Assembly: GCA_947561585.1 (NCBI GenBank)
Contig: CANNZV010001829.1
Coordinates: 1 to 64,000 of the forward strand
Source of the DNA: Caprella mutica
Taxonomy: Eukaryota; Arthropoda; Malacostraca; Amphipoda; Caprellidae
Direction: 5' to 3'
Length of the DNA: 64,000 nt
Under the pieces are notes generated by a model. That model saw only the letters and a list, made by a program, of their open reading frames with translations. It did not search any database and was not told where the DNA came from. Numbering within the stretch: position 1 is the stretch's first letter; every line of letters begins with the position of its first letter. The position numbers and the translations under genes are program-made. Positions 49,070 through 59,990 of this stretch are shown piece after piece.

Positions 49070-49821
49070 GCTATTGGTTGTGTAACTGTATAATGTGTAA
49101 TTGTGCACAATGGCCGGAGTTTGATTTTCTGAATGGCAATAGCATTATAATTCCTTCACTTCAATTTTTAGTATTTTGATAGAGAAAACTTTCTTTTCTC
49201 TCATTGAATATGATCCAGAACCATGACATTTACTTCCAGAGTGTTCTTAAGATATGTATGTCAGGCTTGCAATAAATTTTTTACATTTTTTTTTGCGATA
49301 GGTCACGATTTAACCTGAATTAAAAAAAATTTACTTCCTATCATGACTTATATGTGTGTGCATACATTTTTCGAGAATTAACAACTGAATTAAGTTTTTA
49401 ATTCTTCCATCGACATTACCCAAATAGATTTGATTTCTTATAGATTTAACCCGAAATATTCGAAATCCAACTAATTAATATAATTATGAATTATTTTCAA
49501 AGCTTCATGTTTAATTACAATGTACTAACATTCGCAATTCTTTTGTATCTCTTCACTAGGTGACAATAATTATGTTTACTGTATTAGTGTATATACTAAT
49601 ATTCTAACTAACAATATTCTATAATATAATGATATCCTCATTATTAAACATATATTATTTTATCGTCCAACAACAAATATATTCCGCAAAATTTCAATTA
49701 AACAAGAGGTAACTTGTTTAAAAACACATCAAAATGTGCTGAGATACCTTAATAAGTGTTAAATTGCTTTAAAATTCATTTAGACGCATCGCAATATATT
49801 TGACGTGTTGCACATGGCTAA
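49070..49821. other. AT-rich DNA, nothing recognised
   Basis: No ORF or repeat of note between the MULE derivative and the Harbinger-type MITE. Confidence 0.5.
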
Positions 49822-50251
49822 AGGGGCCTTTACACGGTAAGTGCTCAGTGCCACTTTGTGGTGACACTGCTCTATGCCACGCCCACTTTGCTAGTTGCCC
49901 CACCCTTTTTGGCAAAACTTGGTGGTGACCAAGCTATCGCTCTGAGAGCGAACGCTCACCACAAAGTGCCACTGTCTGTCAGTAGCGATTGCCAGACAAT
50001 CAACAACCCCTTTCATTGGCCTAGTTGAAGAGCACCCATGCCTATGGAAAATAAAATCTAAAGATTATAAAGATAAAACACTAACAGCGCTACTGTTTAA
50101 TAGTATATTAGATGCTAACCACGATACTAAAGTGTCAGTGCCCACCAAAGCACATTCTGCTCGTGTAAAGGCACTGAGCTACTTGGTGGGCAGTGTGGTG
50201 AAAAAAGTGTGGTGAATAGTGGCACTGACCAGTGCTCGTGTAAAGGCCCCT
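49822..50251. mobile_element. Harbinger-type MITE with TAA duplication
   Basis: Starts AGGGGCCTTTACACG, ends CGTGTAAAGGCCCCT (exact inverse), flanked by TAA on both sides (49,819-49,821; 50,252-50,254). The 3-bp TAA target and GGGCC..TTTACACG ends suit PIF/Harbinger. Subterminal GTGCCACT/AGTGGCAC words repeat in both halves. 430 bp, non-coding, markedly GC-richer than its surroundings. Confidence 0.88.
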
Positions 50252-50254
50252 TAA

Positions 50255-50797
50255 GAGCGTTCAAAAACACCGCACCTTAAGGTCAATGTCTGGCGAATAA
50301 AATTGAGAGATCTAGTGGAACTGTTTCAGTTTCTTCAGATGAAAAATGTTACTAATGACGAATAATGACAAGCAACGAGGCATATATCGTAAATAATCAT
50401 TGAAGAGCTTTATCAATCTAGAAATCTAGATGATTGCCACCAGTGAGATATCAGTCATCAGCAGCCAATAAGAGAATTGGAAAAAAGTATCAGAAAAGAA
50501 TTTAATGGTGGTAGTTATATGAAGTATATTACTATATTAATGAAAATAATTATTATATCTCATGAAATTATGAGACAATTGTTTTGAGAGAACACTATAA
50601 ACAAAATATTTGACAAAATAAAATAGATGATGAAGATATTCCATGACTGAGTAGTTAAATAACATCTTTAAGGACTATACCAATATCTGCCTTCTTTTTA
50701 TACATTTTAATGATTTCGATAAGGATTAGAAAGTGAAAAACATCTTCCGGTTATTGCTTAGCAGGTTTATAGATATTGTAAATGGAACTAAACTACA
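50255..50797. other. AT-rich DNA, nothing recognised
   Basis: No ORF, repeat or RNA gene was seen. Confidence 0.5.
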
Positions 50798-51089
50798 TGC
50801 ACTCGATAGAGGGACATACCTGCGCCGCCACTTTGACCTGTTCTCTCCCAAAATCTGATAAACTGGTAACTGGATAATAACCAATCGTCCTACCAAGTTT
50901 CATGCAATAAGGTTCTATACCTTTTGAGTTATTAAGTTTTAAATGACCTTGATCTTGACTTTCGACCGAGTCGCTCCCAAAATTCTACCAGAAGGTCACT
51001 GGACATTGACCAATGTTTTACAAATTTCAGGCAATTTGGTAGAACACTTTTTCAATTATGCGAATAAAAAGATGATCAATAAATAAACT
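50798..51089 (+). repeat. tRNA-headed modular SINE, copy 1
   Basis: The head TGCACTCGATAGAGGGACAT resembles a tRNA D-arm / box A. It is followed by a ~130-bp module (CCAATCGTCCTACCAAGTTT, ACCTTGATCTTGACTTTCGACC) present about twice, and a tail AGATGATCAATAAATAAA. The next copy starts 3 bp later in tandem. Confidence 0.7.
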
Positions 51090-51654
51090 ACAGTATGTGC
51101 ACTCGGTAGAGCGCATACCTTCGCCGCCGCATTGACCTATTCTCACCTGAAATTGAATAAACTGGTAACTGGATAATAACCAATCGTCCCACCAAGTTTC
51201 AATACATTTTGAGTTAGTGAGTTATAAATGACCTTGACCTTGACCTTTGACCGGAAGCTTTAAAAATTCTAACAGATTGTTCTGGACATTGACCAATTGT
51301 ACCATCAAATTTCAGACACATTTGGTGGAATAATTTTTGAGTTTATGAGTTACAAATGGCCTTGAACTTGATTTTTGACTTTTAACCCGATTCCCAAACG
51401 GAATTTATAGTTGGCATTATGTACATTTATGGTTGGGCATTACCGTTGGCATTATAGTCGGCAAGTGACCGTTTCGCCGTAGATATTTAATAGTTGACAT
51501 AGCCTACCATAAACAACTAAATACAGTTGGCATATCCTACGAGAAACAACAAGTAGAGTTGTCTCCGCTCATAATCGCTGATATCAAATATTTCTTTAAA
51601 TAAGGCTGAGCCAACTTTAAACAACGTTATATTATGAATGGATAATTATATTAT

Positions 51655-52056
51655 TATGAAGGAGCAGCTAGTTCTGAAGAAGCAGCTAGTAATGAAGAAG
51701 CAGCTAGTACTGAAGAAGCAGCTAGTTCTGAAGAAGCAGCTAGTACTGAAGAAGCAGCTAGTACTGAAGAAGCAGCTAGTACTGAAGAAGCAGCTAGTAC
51801 TGAAGAAACAGCTAGTTCTGAAGAAGCAGCTAGTTCTGAAGAAGCAGCTAGTACTGAAGAAGCAGCTAGTACTGAAGAAGCAGCTAGTATTGAAGAAGCA
51901 GCTAGTACTGAAGAAACAGCTAGTTCTGAAGAAGCAGCTAGTTCTGAAGAAGCAGCTAGTACTGAAGAAGCAGCTAGTTCTGAAGAAGCAGCTAGTACTG
52001 AAGAAGCAGCTAGTACTGAAGAAGCAGCTAGTACTGAAGAAGCAGCAAGCAGGGAT
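51655..52056. repeat. 18-bp minisatellite (GAAGAAGCAGCTAGTACT)
   Basis: About 22 copies of an 18-bp unit, with T/A variation at one position and rare changes. All three forward frames are open, as is at least one reverse frame. One forward frame reads repeated EEAAST and continues past the array as RDSDGVCIVLTKENITCK to a stop at ~52,124. It has no start codon: a stop lies 15 bp before the array. It could be an exon only if a splice acceptor exists at the array edge, which I do not see. Confidence 0.95.
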
Positions 52057-52059
52057 TCA

Positions 52060-52690
52060 GATGGTGTTTGCATTGTGCTTACAAAGGAAAACATAACATG
52101 TAAAATTTTTATAAGACACAAATAAAAAACCGTCAGTTTACATCATTAAAACAATTCAAAGGTTTTAAAAACTATGAAGAAAACAAAATCTTCGCACAAT
52201 TACTACACTGGAGGAAGTTTTAGGAATGAAACAATAATACACTTACTCTTTGGCTTAGATTGCAACTCCAAAGTACTAGCACTTGGAAGTTGTTAGCTCA
52301 CACAAGTACAAGCTTCCTTCTATGTTATCGAGTGGTGCAGTATTATGATATCTGGAAGTTGGTATATTACAGTATTATTATAAGGCTTTAGCATATTTTT
52401 CAATATAATTATCTAACAAAATCTGGACGAGTCATTAGATTCAAAAGTAATTCTACAGTCATGGCAATAACTGAACATAAAGTTTATAATATGATAAGAT
52501 ATAATTAATGAATATATTCACAAAATTCCATAATTTGCTATTTCCTGAGTAACAATCGAGAAACCCACTCTTAGAAACTATAAATTGAATTTACATATAT
52601 ATTGTATACAGGTAATAGTATAACATAGTTTATCATTAGATATACAACTGAAAATTGATCTATTTTATTTATTTATACAATTCAGTGACT
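52060..52690. other. AT-rich DNA between minisatellite and exon candidates
   Basis: A possible minus-strand donor (GTAAGT) at about 52,242 follows open codons, but no exon can be closed upstream. Nothing else was seen. Confidence 0.4.
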
Positions 52691-52693
52691 CAC

Positions 52694-52856
52694 CGAGAAC
52701 TTGTTTTCCTATTGCATGGTCCTTGAAACTAAGTTTTGAGTGTTTGCATCTTTCACACAGTCCTGTTAGGGAAAATTGAACTGCTAATTTTTTTTCCTCG
52801 TCAACCTTATCAAAATTCAGGGTCCTTTTTCCAGTCATTTTTCTCAAAGTAGAATC
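52694..52856 (-). CDS. Candidate exon downstream of the spliced gene's stop, unidentified
   Basis: The acceptor AATTTTTTTCAG and the donor CTCG|GTGAGT bound 54 open codons, DSTLRKMTGKRTLNF near the start and LTGLCERCKHSKLSF later, plus one base. It lies 90 bp past the stop of the terminal exon at 52,946. If that stop were bypassed or is a mutation, this could be the next exon. The Cys-x2-Cys pair is the only motif. Confidence 0.35.
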
Positions 52857-52945
52857 CTGAAAAAAATTATAATTTACATTTGAAGAATATTAATTCAAAA
52901 TCAGCTAAATCAAAGTAACACTATTACTTACACACACAATGCATA

Positions 52946-55900
52946 TCATAAATATTTAACAAGGTAGTAGGCACCATAGGCAGTTAAATCACATAGTTCA
53001 CTCTCATATTGAGCTGGTGGTGGGAGAAATTGGGATGGTGCGACCATTTTCACTAATTTAGAAGTGACTTTTTTATCAAGTTGATTTAATTTGCCATGCA
53101 GTTTATTTACTTTCGCCACACAAGTGCATTGCACCTTGTCCCTGTAATGAGAGAGAAAACATTACTTATGGAAATTAGTTTTTACACTATTTTTTACTGT
53201 ATTGGGAAGAAATAATAAGCTTCTTTTATTTGAAAATCTTCAATTTCATTGTCAACTAAAGATACCATGTTATATTCAATAGTTTACACACAACTGGGAG
53301 CAAAATGGTGTATTACACAAATAATAAATACAGTTTTCACAGTCTGAATGGAGAAGAGAATTGAATGGAGTCAGGTGTTACTCGCCCAATCAAGTAATGC
53401 TAGCTTTTTGCATAGTTTATCTATACTTGCATGTACAAAAAACAGTTATGAATAGTTTGAAAAATTATATGAAGAACTAGAAATTATTTGAAATTTAGTT
53501 TTGGCATCAAGTCAACAAACTATTGATCAGTTACTTTATACTTCCTAAATCTGATAGCAAACTTCCTGAATATGACAAGTGTATTCTCCATTAGTAAATA
53601 AAGTCCATTTATGCCTGGATTATATAATCATATAAAAAAGGCATTTGCTACTAACCTTAAATTGTGAATCAGTCCTCCATGAAATTGGGGAAGAGCATCA
53701 AGATATCTTGGCACATTGCTGGCATTCATTTCAATTTCTGATGAACTTGGAGCTGTTTCAATGCAAAAAATTTTATTGCAGCATGCATCATAATTTTCTG
53801 AAAAGATGTTTAAAATTAAAAAAATATTAAGGAAAAAATCTCAGATATCAGATAAAAATTGTTAGCTTGTTAGTTGTTACTTACTTGAGTGTCATGGTGC
53901 TACAATAGCATACTTTTCCAACTCTTTTCTGATGGAACATTTTTATGCAATGAATAGGAATTTGGCCACTTATGGATAACCACATTGCTCTCCCTACATT
54001 TAGGTAATCTTACACCTAGCTATATACTTTTTGAGGTTCAAATACAATATAGATTCCATAGATAGAAAGCTATTGAATAATCTAAAATAAAAAGGAAATT
54101 TATATTATGCTTTTATTATATTTTAATAAAAAAACTATAAATGAGAGGCATATTCCACCTCTGGCATTGGATAAAAATATCAATAACTGTCAAATGATCA
54201 CTTTTTATTGACAAAATGACTAGTTGACTATGTGTCAGCTCATTCTTTGTGTTAAAAGCACATATATATTAATTTTGCCCAAATCCAAATTTTTTGGAAC
54301 TTTTTGTTGAATATTGTAATACTAATATATCTCTTAGTTTGGTTTAGATTAAATGATATATTCATGTGTCTGAATAGGGCACAGCGAAGCTGCGAGCTCC
54401 ATAAATGACAATATTCCAATAAATACGCCAAACAACATTGTTGCATAATAAAAAATTAGTTAATGAGCACCATATACAGGGTGGGGCGTAAGTTTGGAAG
54501 CAAATGAAAGTGCATATTATAATCCAACGAAAAATATATTTAATAATTTACAGTTATGTATTATTACATAAGGGTTTTAAGAATTCAAAAATCATAAATT
54601 TATTCAAAATGTCCCCTCTTGTTTTTAATAACAGCCTCAAATCTCCTCCGAACTCCTCCTACTGCGGCACGCAACTGTTCTTGTGAAATTTCCTTCCAAG
54701 ATCTCTGGAGCGAGCGCTTTAAATCATCCACACTGCGCTGGAATTTACCACAGGCCTTTGATTCAAGAATGGACCATACCGAAAAGTCCATAGGATTAAC
54801 ATCTGGGGAGCAGGGAGGCCACATTTCTTTGGACCAAAACCGTGGAAGATGGTCATGGCACAAGTTTTGAGTGACATTTGCAGTATGTGAAGTCGCGCCG
54901 TCTTGCTGAAATGTCCATAGAGTGTCATTACCGAAGTGATCCTTAGCTGACTCCAGCATTGGCGTCAAAATATTCTCAATATAACATTTAGCATTGATTT
55001 TGGCGCCTTGCTCCACAAAAACTAAAGGAGATCTCCAAGTTTCTGAAATGGCGGCCCAGACCATGACTGAAGCAGGTTTCATGGTTCTGTGGACAGTTTT
55101 ATGGTTGTATGGGATGTCTTTTGCACTTTTACCAATTATTCTGTCATTCCTCCGAATGTGAGCCATTTCCACTGTGAAAATTTTTTCGTCAGACCAAACA
55201 ATTTCACCAGCCGTGCCAGACTTCAATTCTCTCAGAAGTGCTTTGCTTCTCTCCAATCTCTTTTTCTTTACAGCTTGTGACAGAGTCTGTCTCTTTTGGA
55301 GGGTGAAAGAGGACATCTTTAGGTCTTCTTTGACAACTCTTCTCATTGTTCTGGGACTCACATTAGCTGTCTTGGCTAACAATCGTATTGACCTTTTCGG
55401 GTTCATCCTGATCTTCTCTCGGGCACATTTTATCAGTTGTTTGGTGCGTTGTGAGCGTGGTCTACCACTTCTTGGACGATCAGTCAAGTCTCCTCTCTCA
55501 TTAAAACGCTTCACACACATCCAAACAGTCGATCTCGCTATTGAGAGAGTCTTTGAAATGACGGGATCTGACTTCCCGGTACGGTGTAGAGCAATAATGG
55601 CTTCTCTTTTGTCTGACATATTTGAATTGACTAAATTTTTGTAAAAAATAACACTGTCACGTCATAATGTAGTGTCTCTACTATAGTTCAAACCCTATCA
55701 CCTACTTAGGAACTTATTTTTAAGAATTATATTAATGTTTGAAAAATTGCTTCCAAACTGACGCCCCACCCTGTATATATAATATATGCCAGTGTGGCTT
55801 GTATGGTATACCTGTCAGTACTCTGTATTTGGTGCAAAAAAACCCACTGATTTCTTTAAAAACTTGAAATAATTCACCACCATTTATCCCAGATAAAAAA

Positions 55901-55992
55901 GTATGTCCTTTCTTGCCATTGGGCATTGGCGAGTTTTTTACAGCAATTTTAATACTTTCAATTACAAATGGTGATAAATATTCAATTAAATC
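52946..55992 (-). CDS. Unidentified spliced gene in the 8.6-kb element (three phase-consistent exons)
   Basis: Exon x: 55,992-55,812, acceptor TTGTTGTATAG, donor ACAG|GTATAC, 60 codons and 1 base. Exon b: 53,797-53,656, acceptor AAACATCTTTTCAG, donor TTAAG|GTTAGT. Exon c: 53,141-52,946, acceptor CTCTCTCATTACAG, stop TGA. Phases (1, then 2) fit at both junctions, giving 172 residues with no start yet. Visible motifs: NSPMPNGKKGHTFLSG, GFFCTKYRVLT, NYDACCNKIFC, VQCTCVAK, and a proline-rich SQFLPPPAQYE. No family was recognised. A DD37D transposon occupies the first intron. The 5' exons are missing. It may encode an element protein or be a captured gene. Confidence 0.55.
53885..53985 (-). CDS. 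Alternative exon candidate in intron 1, low support
   Basis: The open frame MWLSISGQIPIHCIKMFHQK continues to the strong donor GTAAGT at 53,884. Its phase does not fit exon b, so if it is real it must be an alternative first exon or noise. A second frame in the same stretch reads LPKCRESNVVIHKW but hits a stop. Confidence 0.15.
54477..55773 (-). mobile_element. Complete DD37D (maT-like) Tc1/mariner transposon
   Basis: 1297 bp, starting CAGGGTGGGGCGTAAGTTTG and ending with its inverse (CAAACTGACGCCCCACCCTG), one mismatch over ~27 bp, flanked by TA. It contains one uninterrupted transposase. Inserted in an intron of the unidentified gene, in the same orientation. With intact ends and ORF it looks recent. 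Confidence 0.93.
54600..55619 (-). CDS. DD37D transposase (maT-like, Tc1/mariner superfamily)
   Basis: 339 codons. The N-terminus is a paired helix-turn-helix (residues ~1-115): EAIIALHRTGKSDPVISKTL, then a GRPR hook at 52-55 and RTMRRVVKEDL. The catalytic triad is D144 (IVWSDEKIF), D240 (FQQDGATSHT) and D278 (SPDVNPMDFSVW), with 37 residues between the last two. This is the DD37D signature of the maT group, as opposed to DD34D mariner or DD34E Tc1. Length is normal for the group. The start Met is 154 bp inside the right inverted end. All catalytic residues are present and no frameshift exists, so the protein could be functional. It cuts and pastes its own element at TA. Confidence 0.93.
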   Translation of the reverse strand: MSDKREAIIALHRTGKSDPVISKTLSIARSTVWMCVKRFNERGDLTDRPRSGRPRSQRTKQLIKCAREKIRMNPKRSIRLLAKTANVSPRTMRRVVKEDLKMSSFTLQKRQTLSQAVKKKRLERSKALLRELKSGTAGEIVWSDEKIFTVEMAHIRRNDRIIGKSAKDIPYNHKTVHRTMKPASVMVWAAISETWRSPLVFVEQGAKINAKCYIENILTPMLESAKDHFGNDTLWTFQQDGATSHTANVTQNLCHDHLPRFWSKEMWPPCSPDVNPMDFSVWSILESKACGKFQRSVDDLKRSLQRSWKEISQEQLRAAVGGVRRRFEAVIKNKRGHFE

Positions 55993-57548
55993 CTATACAA
56001 CAATATCATTCTGTAATGAATTTATGATAAATTGATCATTTTAATTTAGCTTCTTTAGTTCTTATGGAGGTACTTGGAAAGGCGAGTGCTGAGTTTGTGA
56101 GCCATAGCACTCAGCATATTTCTAATAAATTAGCTGATCCATCAGCATTTTCTCAATTTAGCCACCAAAAATTAATGGCAACGTTATCACTACCATAGGA
56201 ATAAATAGCTAGAAATTCACTAACTTTGCTTGAATATTATTTTTAAAGGAGAAATTTTAAAATTTCCATCAACTGGTTGGTGAAATTTGCCATGAAATAC
56301 AGTCTGGATGGTGTATTCACCAGTGATCTTTTGGAGACTTTTACAGTTTTTCATAAGGAAAATATTTATATCTTTGCAAGATAAATTCCTGTGTTTACAT
56401 GTATGATCTATTTTAATTAATTGGGAACTTTTTAGATTTTTGGAGATAGAAAAATTGTCAAAATGTCTTAGAAATTAAAATCTTGAGAAGTATAGCCAGT
56501 ATATGAATATGCTCACTGCATAGTAATAGTGCAATACACTACATGCTGTGTCCACTCTGATCAGTCTCAAAGAATTTAATTTTAGAATAATTTTTCTTCC
56601 AAGATTTTTCAATTCAAAAAATACCAAAATGGCTGGAATTCTCCCGAGACTCCTAGTCTCCAATATTTACATGTATTAGACTAGTTGAACATAAGAGTTA
56701 ATTCGGAAATAATATCCAAGATCTTACAAAGATATATATAGATATACTTATGTGCCATCAAAAAAGTCTCCAAAGGGCAAAGATCATTGACAAATTGGGG
56801 ACGCGGACACGCTTTGAGGACTGGTTGGGTTGTCAACTTGTCGGTGGTATTTTACCCCCCCCCCCCCTTTGATTTCAAAATAATATTATAGCAAAGTCAG
56901 TGGATTATATATCTATTCCTAGGACCTAAATATGTAAGTTAGTCAGTATTCAGTAATAATCACATTATCACATAACTATTAGCTTTCTGTGGCTACTGGC
57001 TAGGTGCCTATATAAATAATATAATTATTATTATTATAGTAGGTATCAGCTGTGTTAGTGTATGTCACAGTATTTAAAAAATCAAAGTGTGGCAGGAAAG
57101 TCGCCAGTTAAGTGAGAAAATGGATCCAGTCGCCACATTTAATTTAAGATACTCATCATAGCTACTTTAAAAGTTTAAAAAAAAAACATTTGACTTCCTA
57201 TTGAAGATATTAGTTTTACACTTGAAAACATCCTGATATTTCATGTCTGATGCAGGTGAGCCCCGTGAATCTCTTGACCAGACTCTAAGTAAAATAGTAT
57301 GGCACAGAAACTCTCCATTTCAATTTGTCTCTCCAGCTCTCTCCTAAAATCACCAACTTTTCTTCATAATGATTAATGATCAAATTATCATAAATTCTCT
57401 TCAAAATAACATTGTACCATAGGAGAAAATTGGATATTTCTTGCCATTTGCAATTGGAGGGCTCAAAATCAATGTCACAAACTCGCCGAATCGATATTAA
57501 AATGGCGAGTTTGGACATGCTTAATTATGTGGTCATAATGTGGACGGT
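55993..57548. other. Upstream of the spliced gene; partial MITE relics
   Basis: 56,130-56,310 (+) resembles the reverse complement of the MITE at 57,549-57,779, including GAAATACAGTCTGG, and is likely a truncated copy. The + frame 56,045-56,210 (KASAEFVSHSTQHIS) is open but lies partly in this relic. A poly-C run occupies 56,857-56,870. 57,415-57,480 (minus) reads SPPIANGKKYPIFSYG, similar to exon x (SPMPNGKK) of the spliced gene, then a stop; it may be a decayed duplicate exon. Confidence 0.4.
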
Positions 57549-57779
57549 GGACCAGACTGTATTTCAGGGTAAATTCTAGCAAGGTGAAGGCTGCAAGGTC
57601 AGTGGATTTTTAGCAATTTATTGCTAATTTCCAATGTTAGGACCATTAATTTTCGACGGAGAAATTGAGAAAATGTTGGTTGATCAACTAAATTATTATA
57701 ATTGGAAATTCTTGATGGATTTTTTTCTGCTTTTGAAAAAGTCTGTGGAATTTTGTGTACGAAATACAGACTGGTCTCC
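57549..57779. mobile_element. 231-bp MITE with ~18-bp inverted ends
   Basis: GGACCAGACTGTATTTC at the left is mirrored by GAAATACAGACTGGTCTCC at the right. The interior is non-coding. A truncated relative lies at ~56,130-56,310. No target duplication could be assigned. Confidence 0.65.
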
Positions 57780-59990
57780 AGAGACTATATTATGAGTCAC
57801 TTTATCTACTATTTATTTTAACTTATTTACAGGTTTAACAACTAATTTCACCCCTCAAAAGTCCAAAGTCGCCTGTACTTATACCATAATACTCGCAAGT
57901 CGCAACTTTGTCAAGTTTGTTAACACTTTGAATTTTTGAAACATGGGGTATATACTTAGCCTACCTATAATCCTATCCTAATTGGTAAAATTGTAAAATG
58001 TAGGTGGATCAGCCAAATGATTGGTCACCAATGGTCACTGGTGACCAATCATTTGGTTACCATGTATAAGAGTATAAGAGTATGTCAGTTAAAGACAATT
58101 GATTGGCTTAGATTTCAAAAGGTCAAATCTCAGATATGTCTAATTGGCTTAAAATTTTGAATTAATTTAATAATTCCTATGTTCCCATGGTTATTTAACT
58201 TATTTTGGCTTGAAATCTCCAAAAAATGAGCCAAATTGGCTTGGCTCATATTTTTTGTGAAATTTTGGCTCAAAAATTGGCTTACAATTTTCCAGCCTCT
58301 GAAACAGGGATTTTGGTCAGTCTGAAAAGAATGTATCCTAACTCCTCAGGTCAGACTGCTGAGACTTGAGTCACTCATGTAAATGTAACAGAGCCCACTG
58401 TACAAAAAAAATCACTACCTATACCTAGGCGGCTAGACATAATAATTAAATTATTTTGGATGCAAATTTCTTTTCCCATCATTCCATGTTAATAGTACAG
58501 TTCAATGAGTTAATCAGATGGTTAAATACAGGTCCAGAAGAAAGTACTACATCAATAAATAGGTATTCTTTAACTTATTCTGAAACATGGACTAGGTGAC
58601 AAATTGATAAGCATGCAGGTAGCTAGGTATTCCAGTTTGACTTCATATCACTGTGGACAATAACATGATAAAAAAGTACCTAGGAACAGGTATAATATTT
58701 CCTATATCTACACAGATTTATGTAGCTCCTAAATATTGAAGTTATTAGAACCTCACCAATTTTAATTATACTTAAAATTGGGTAGGTACACAGGCTTTGA
58801 GCAGGTGTAGCGCCCTACCTACGATGCTAGCAAGTGTATTTGGTAAAGATTTCATATTTAACTGGCTTTTCTTTCTTCTCTTTTATCTTTAACTACATTC
58901 TTGGTAACTTTACAAGTTCTTACTTGACATAATTCAATAATTTATTTCACTTTGACTTATTAAATAACTGACCACGTCCTACTGTTTTCAGTGTGCTGTC
59001 GATTGAAAAGCTTCGGTTTGCTTTATAAAAAGCGGCAAAGTGATTGGTTATCATTTTACCAATATAACAATGAAGTTAAACTGATCACAGCTATGAGGTA
59101 ATATTTTCATATTACCTACGAATTATTTTCATTTTTTTTTAATTAAAGTAGGTAATAATTGAAAATTTAATTCTTAGGATAATTCTTAGAATTTTTATTT
59201 TTAAAGTAATAATTTATGCTACCTACCTATCTATAATCTAGCTAAATATTATATCTAAAAATGTATAGGTTTTAGGTACTTACCTAGAGGTAATAATGAT
59301 AATGAACATTATAGGCAGTATGATTATATTGCAGCACTTATAATATATTATTTTAAAAACGTATTTACATTATTCTTTATAGCATACCATTATAGCTAAT
59401 AGATACAATAAACCTTGTACTTTAAATTAAGTATAAAATGTAAAAAGAAATAGGTAGTATAACTAGGTATGAAAAATTAATAATGTTCGTTATCATAGTA
59501 TCAAAAATTATTATTATACAACAATCAACCTTTTGATGCCTGAGATAATATATTTTATTCATAGCATGTGCGCATTAACGTAGGTATATAGCAGCTGTAG
59601 AAGAGTTGATGATAACCACAGTATGCATTTTAGAATTAACACCACCCACTCGTAATTACATTGAAATATAGCTAATTGGTTATATATTATCACTTGATAA
59701 TACCTATTGATCAATCTCTATGAAACCAAAATCATTTCCATCCATATGTATTTTTATGAATTTTGTTTTATTTTATTATCCGTGGTTCAACCAACTATAC
59801 TCTGCTCTAAATTTTAGGTGATTCGAACAACTCCGATTATAGTTGGCTGTGCCATCTTTCATTCAGTAGTTTATAGTTGGGTTTACCAACTGAAATTTTA
59901 TTTGAAGAAATTATGGTTGATTAAGTACGGTGTCGTCTCTAGTAATACGATAGAAGGGGGAACCGCATATAATCAACGGTAAAAAATACT
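57780..59990. other. AT-rich right part of the 8.6-kb element
   Basis: No ORF of interest. TAGGTA/TACCTA words are enriched from 58,400 to 59,470, as in the 11.4-kb element. 59,770-60,030 has several AGTTGG/CCAACT words matching the left end (51,400-51,540). Confidence 0.5.

Noticed and set aside
48890..49110. Glycine/histidine-rich ORFs (LGRGH, FGSWS)
   Set aside because: Translation of the 15-bp tandem terminal units of the MULE derivative.
53885..53985. Including the MWLSIS exon in the spliced gene
   Set aside because: Its donor phase does not match exon b, whereas exon x does; kept only as a low-confidence alternative.
55174..55644. 156-codon plus-strand ORF
   Set aside because: Antisense of the DD37D transposase.
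56040..56210. Plus-strand exon KASAEFVSHSTQHIS
   Set aside because: Overlaps a relic of the MITE at 57.5 kb and has no plausible donor.
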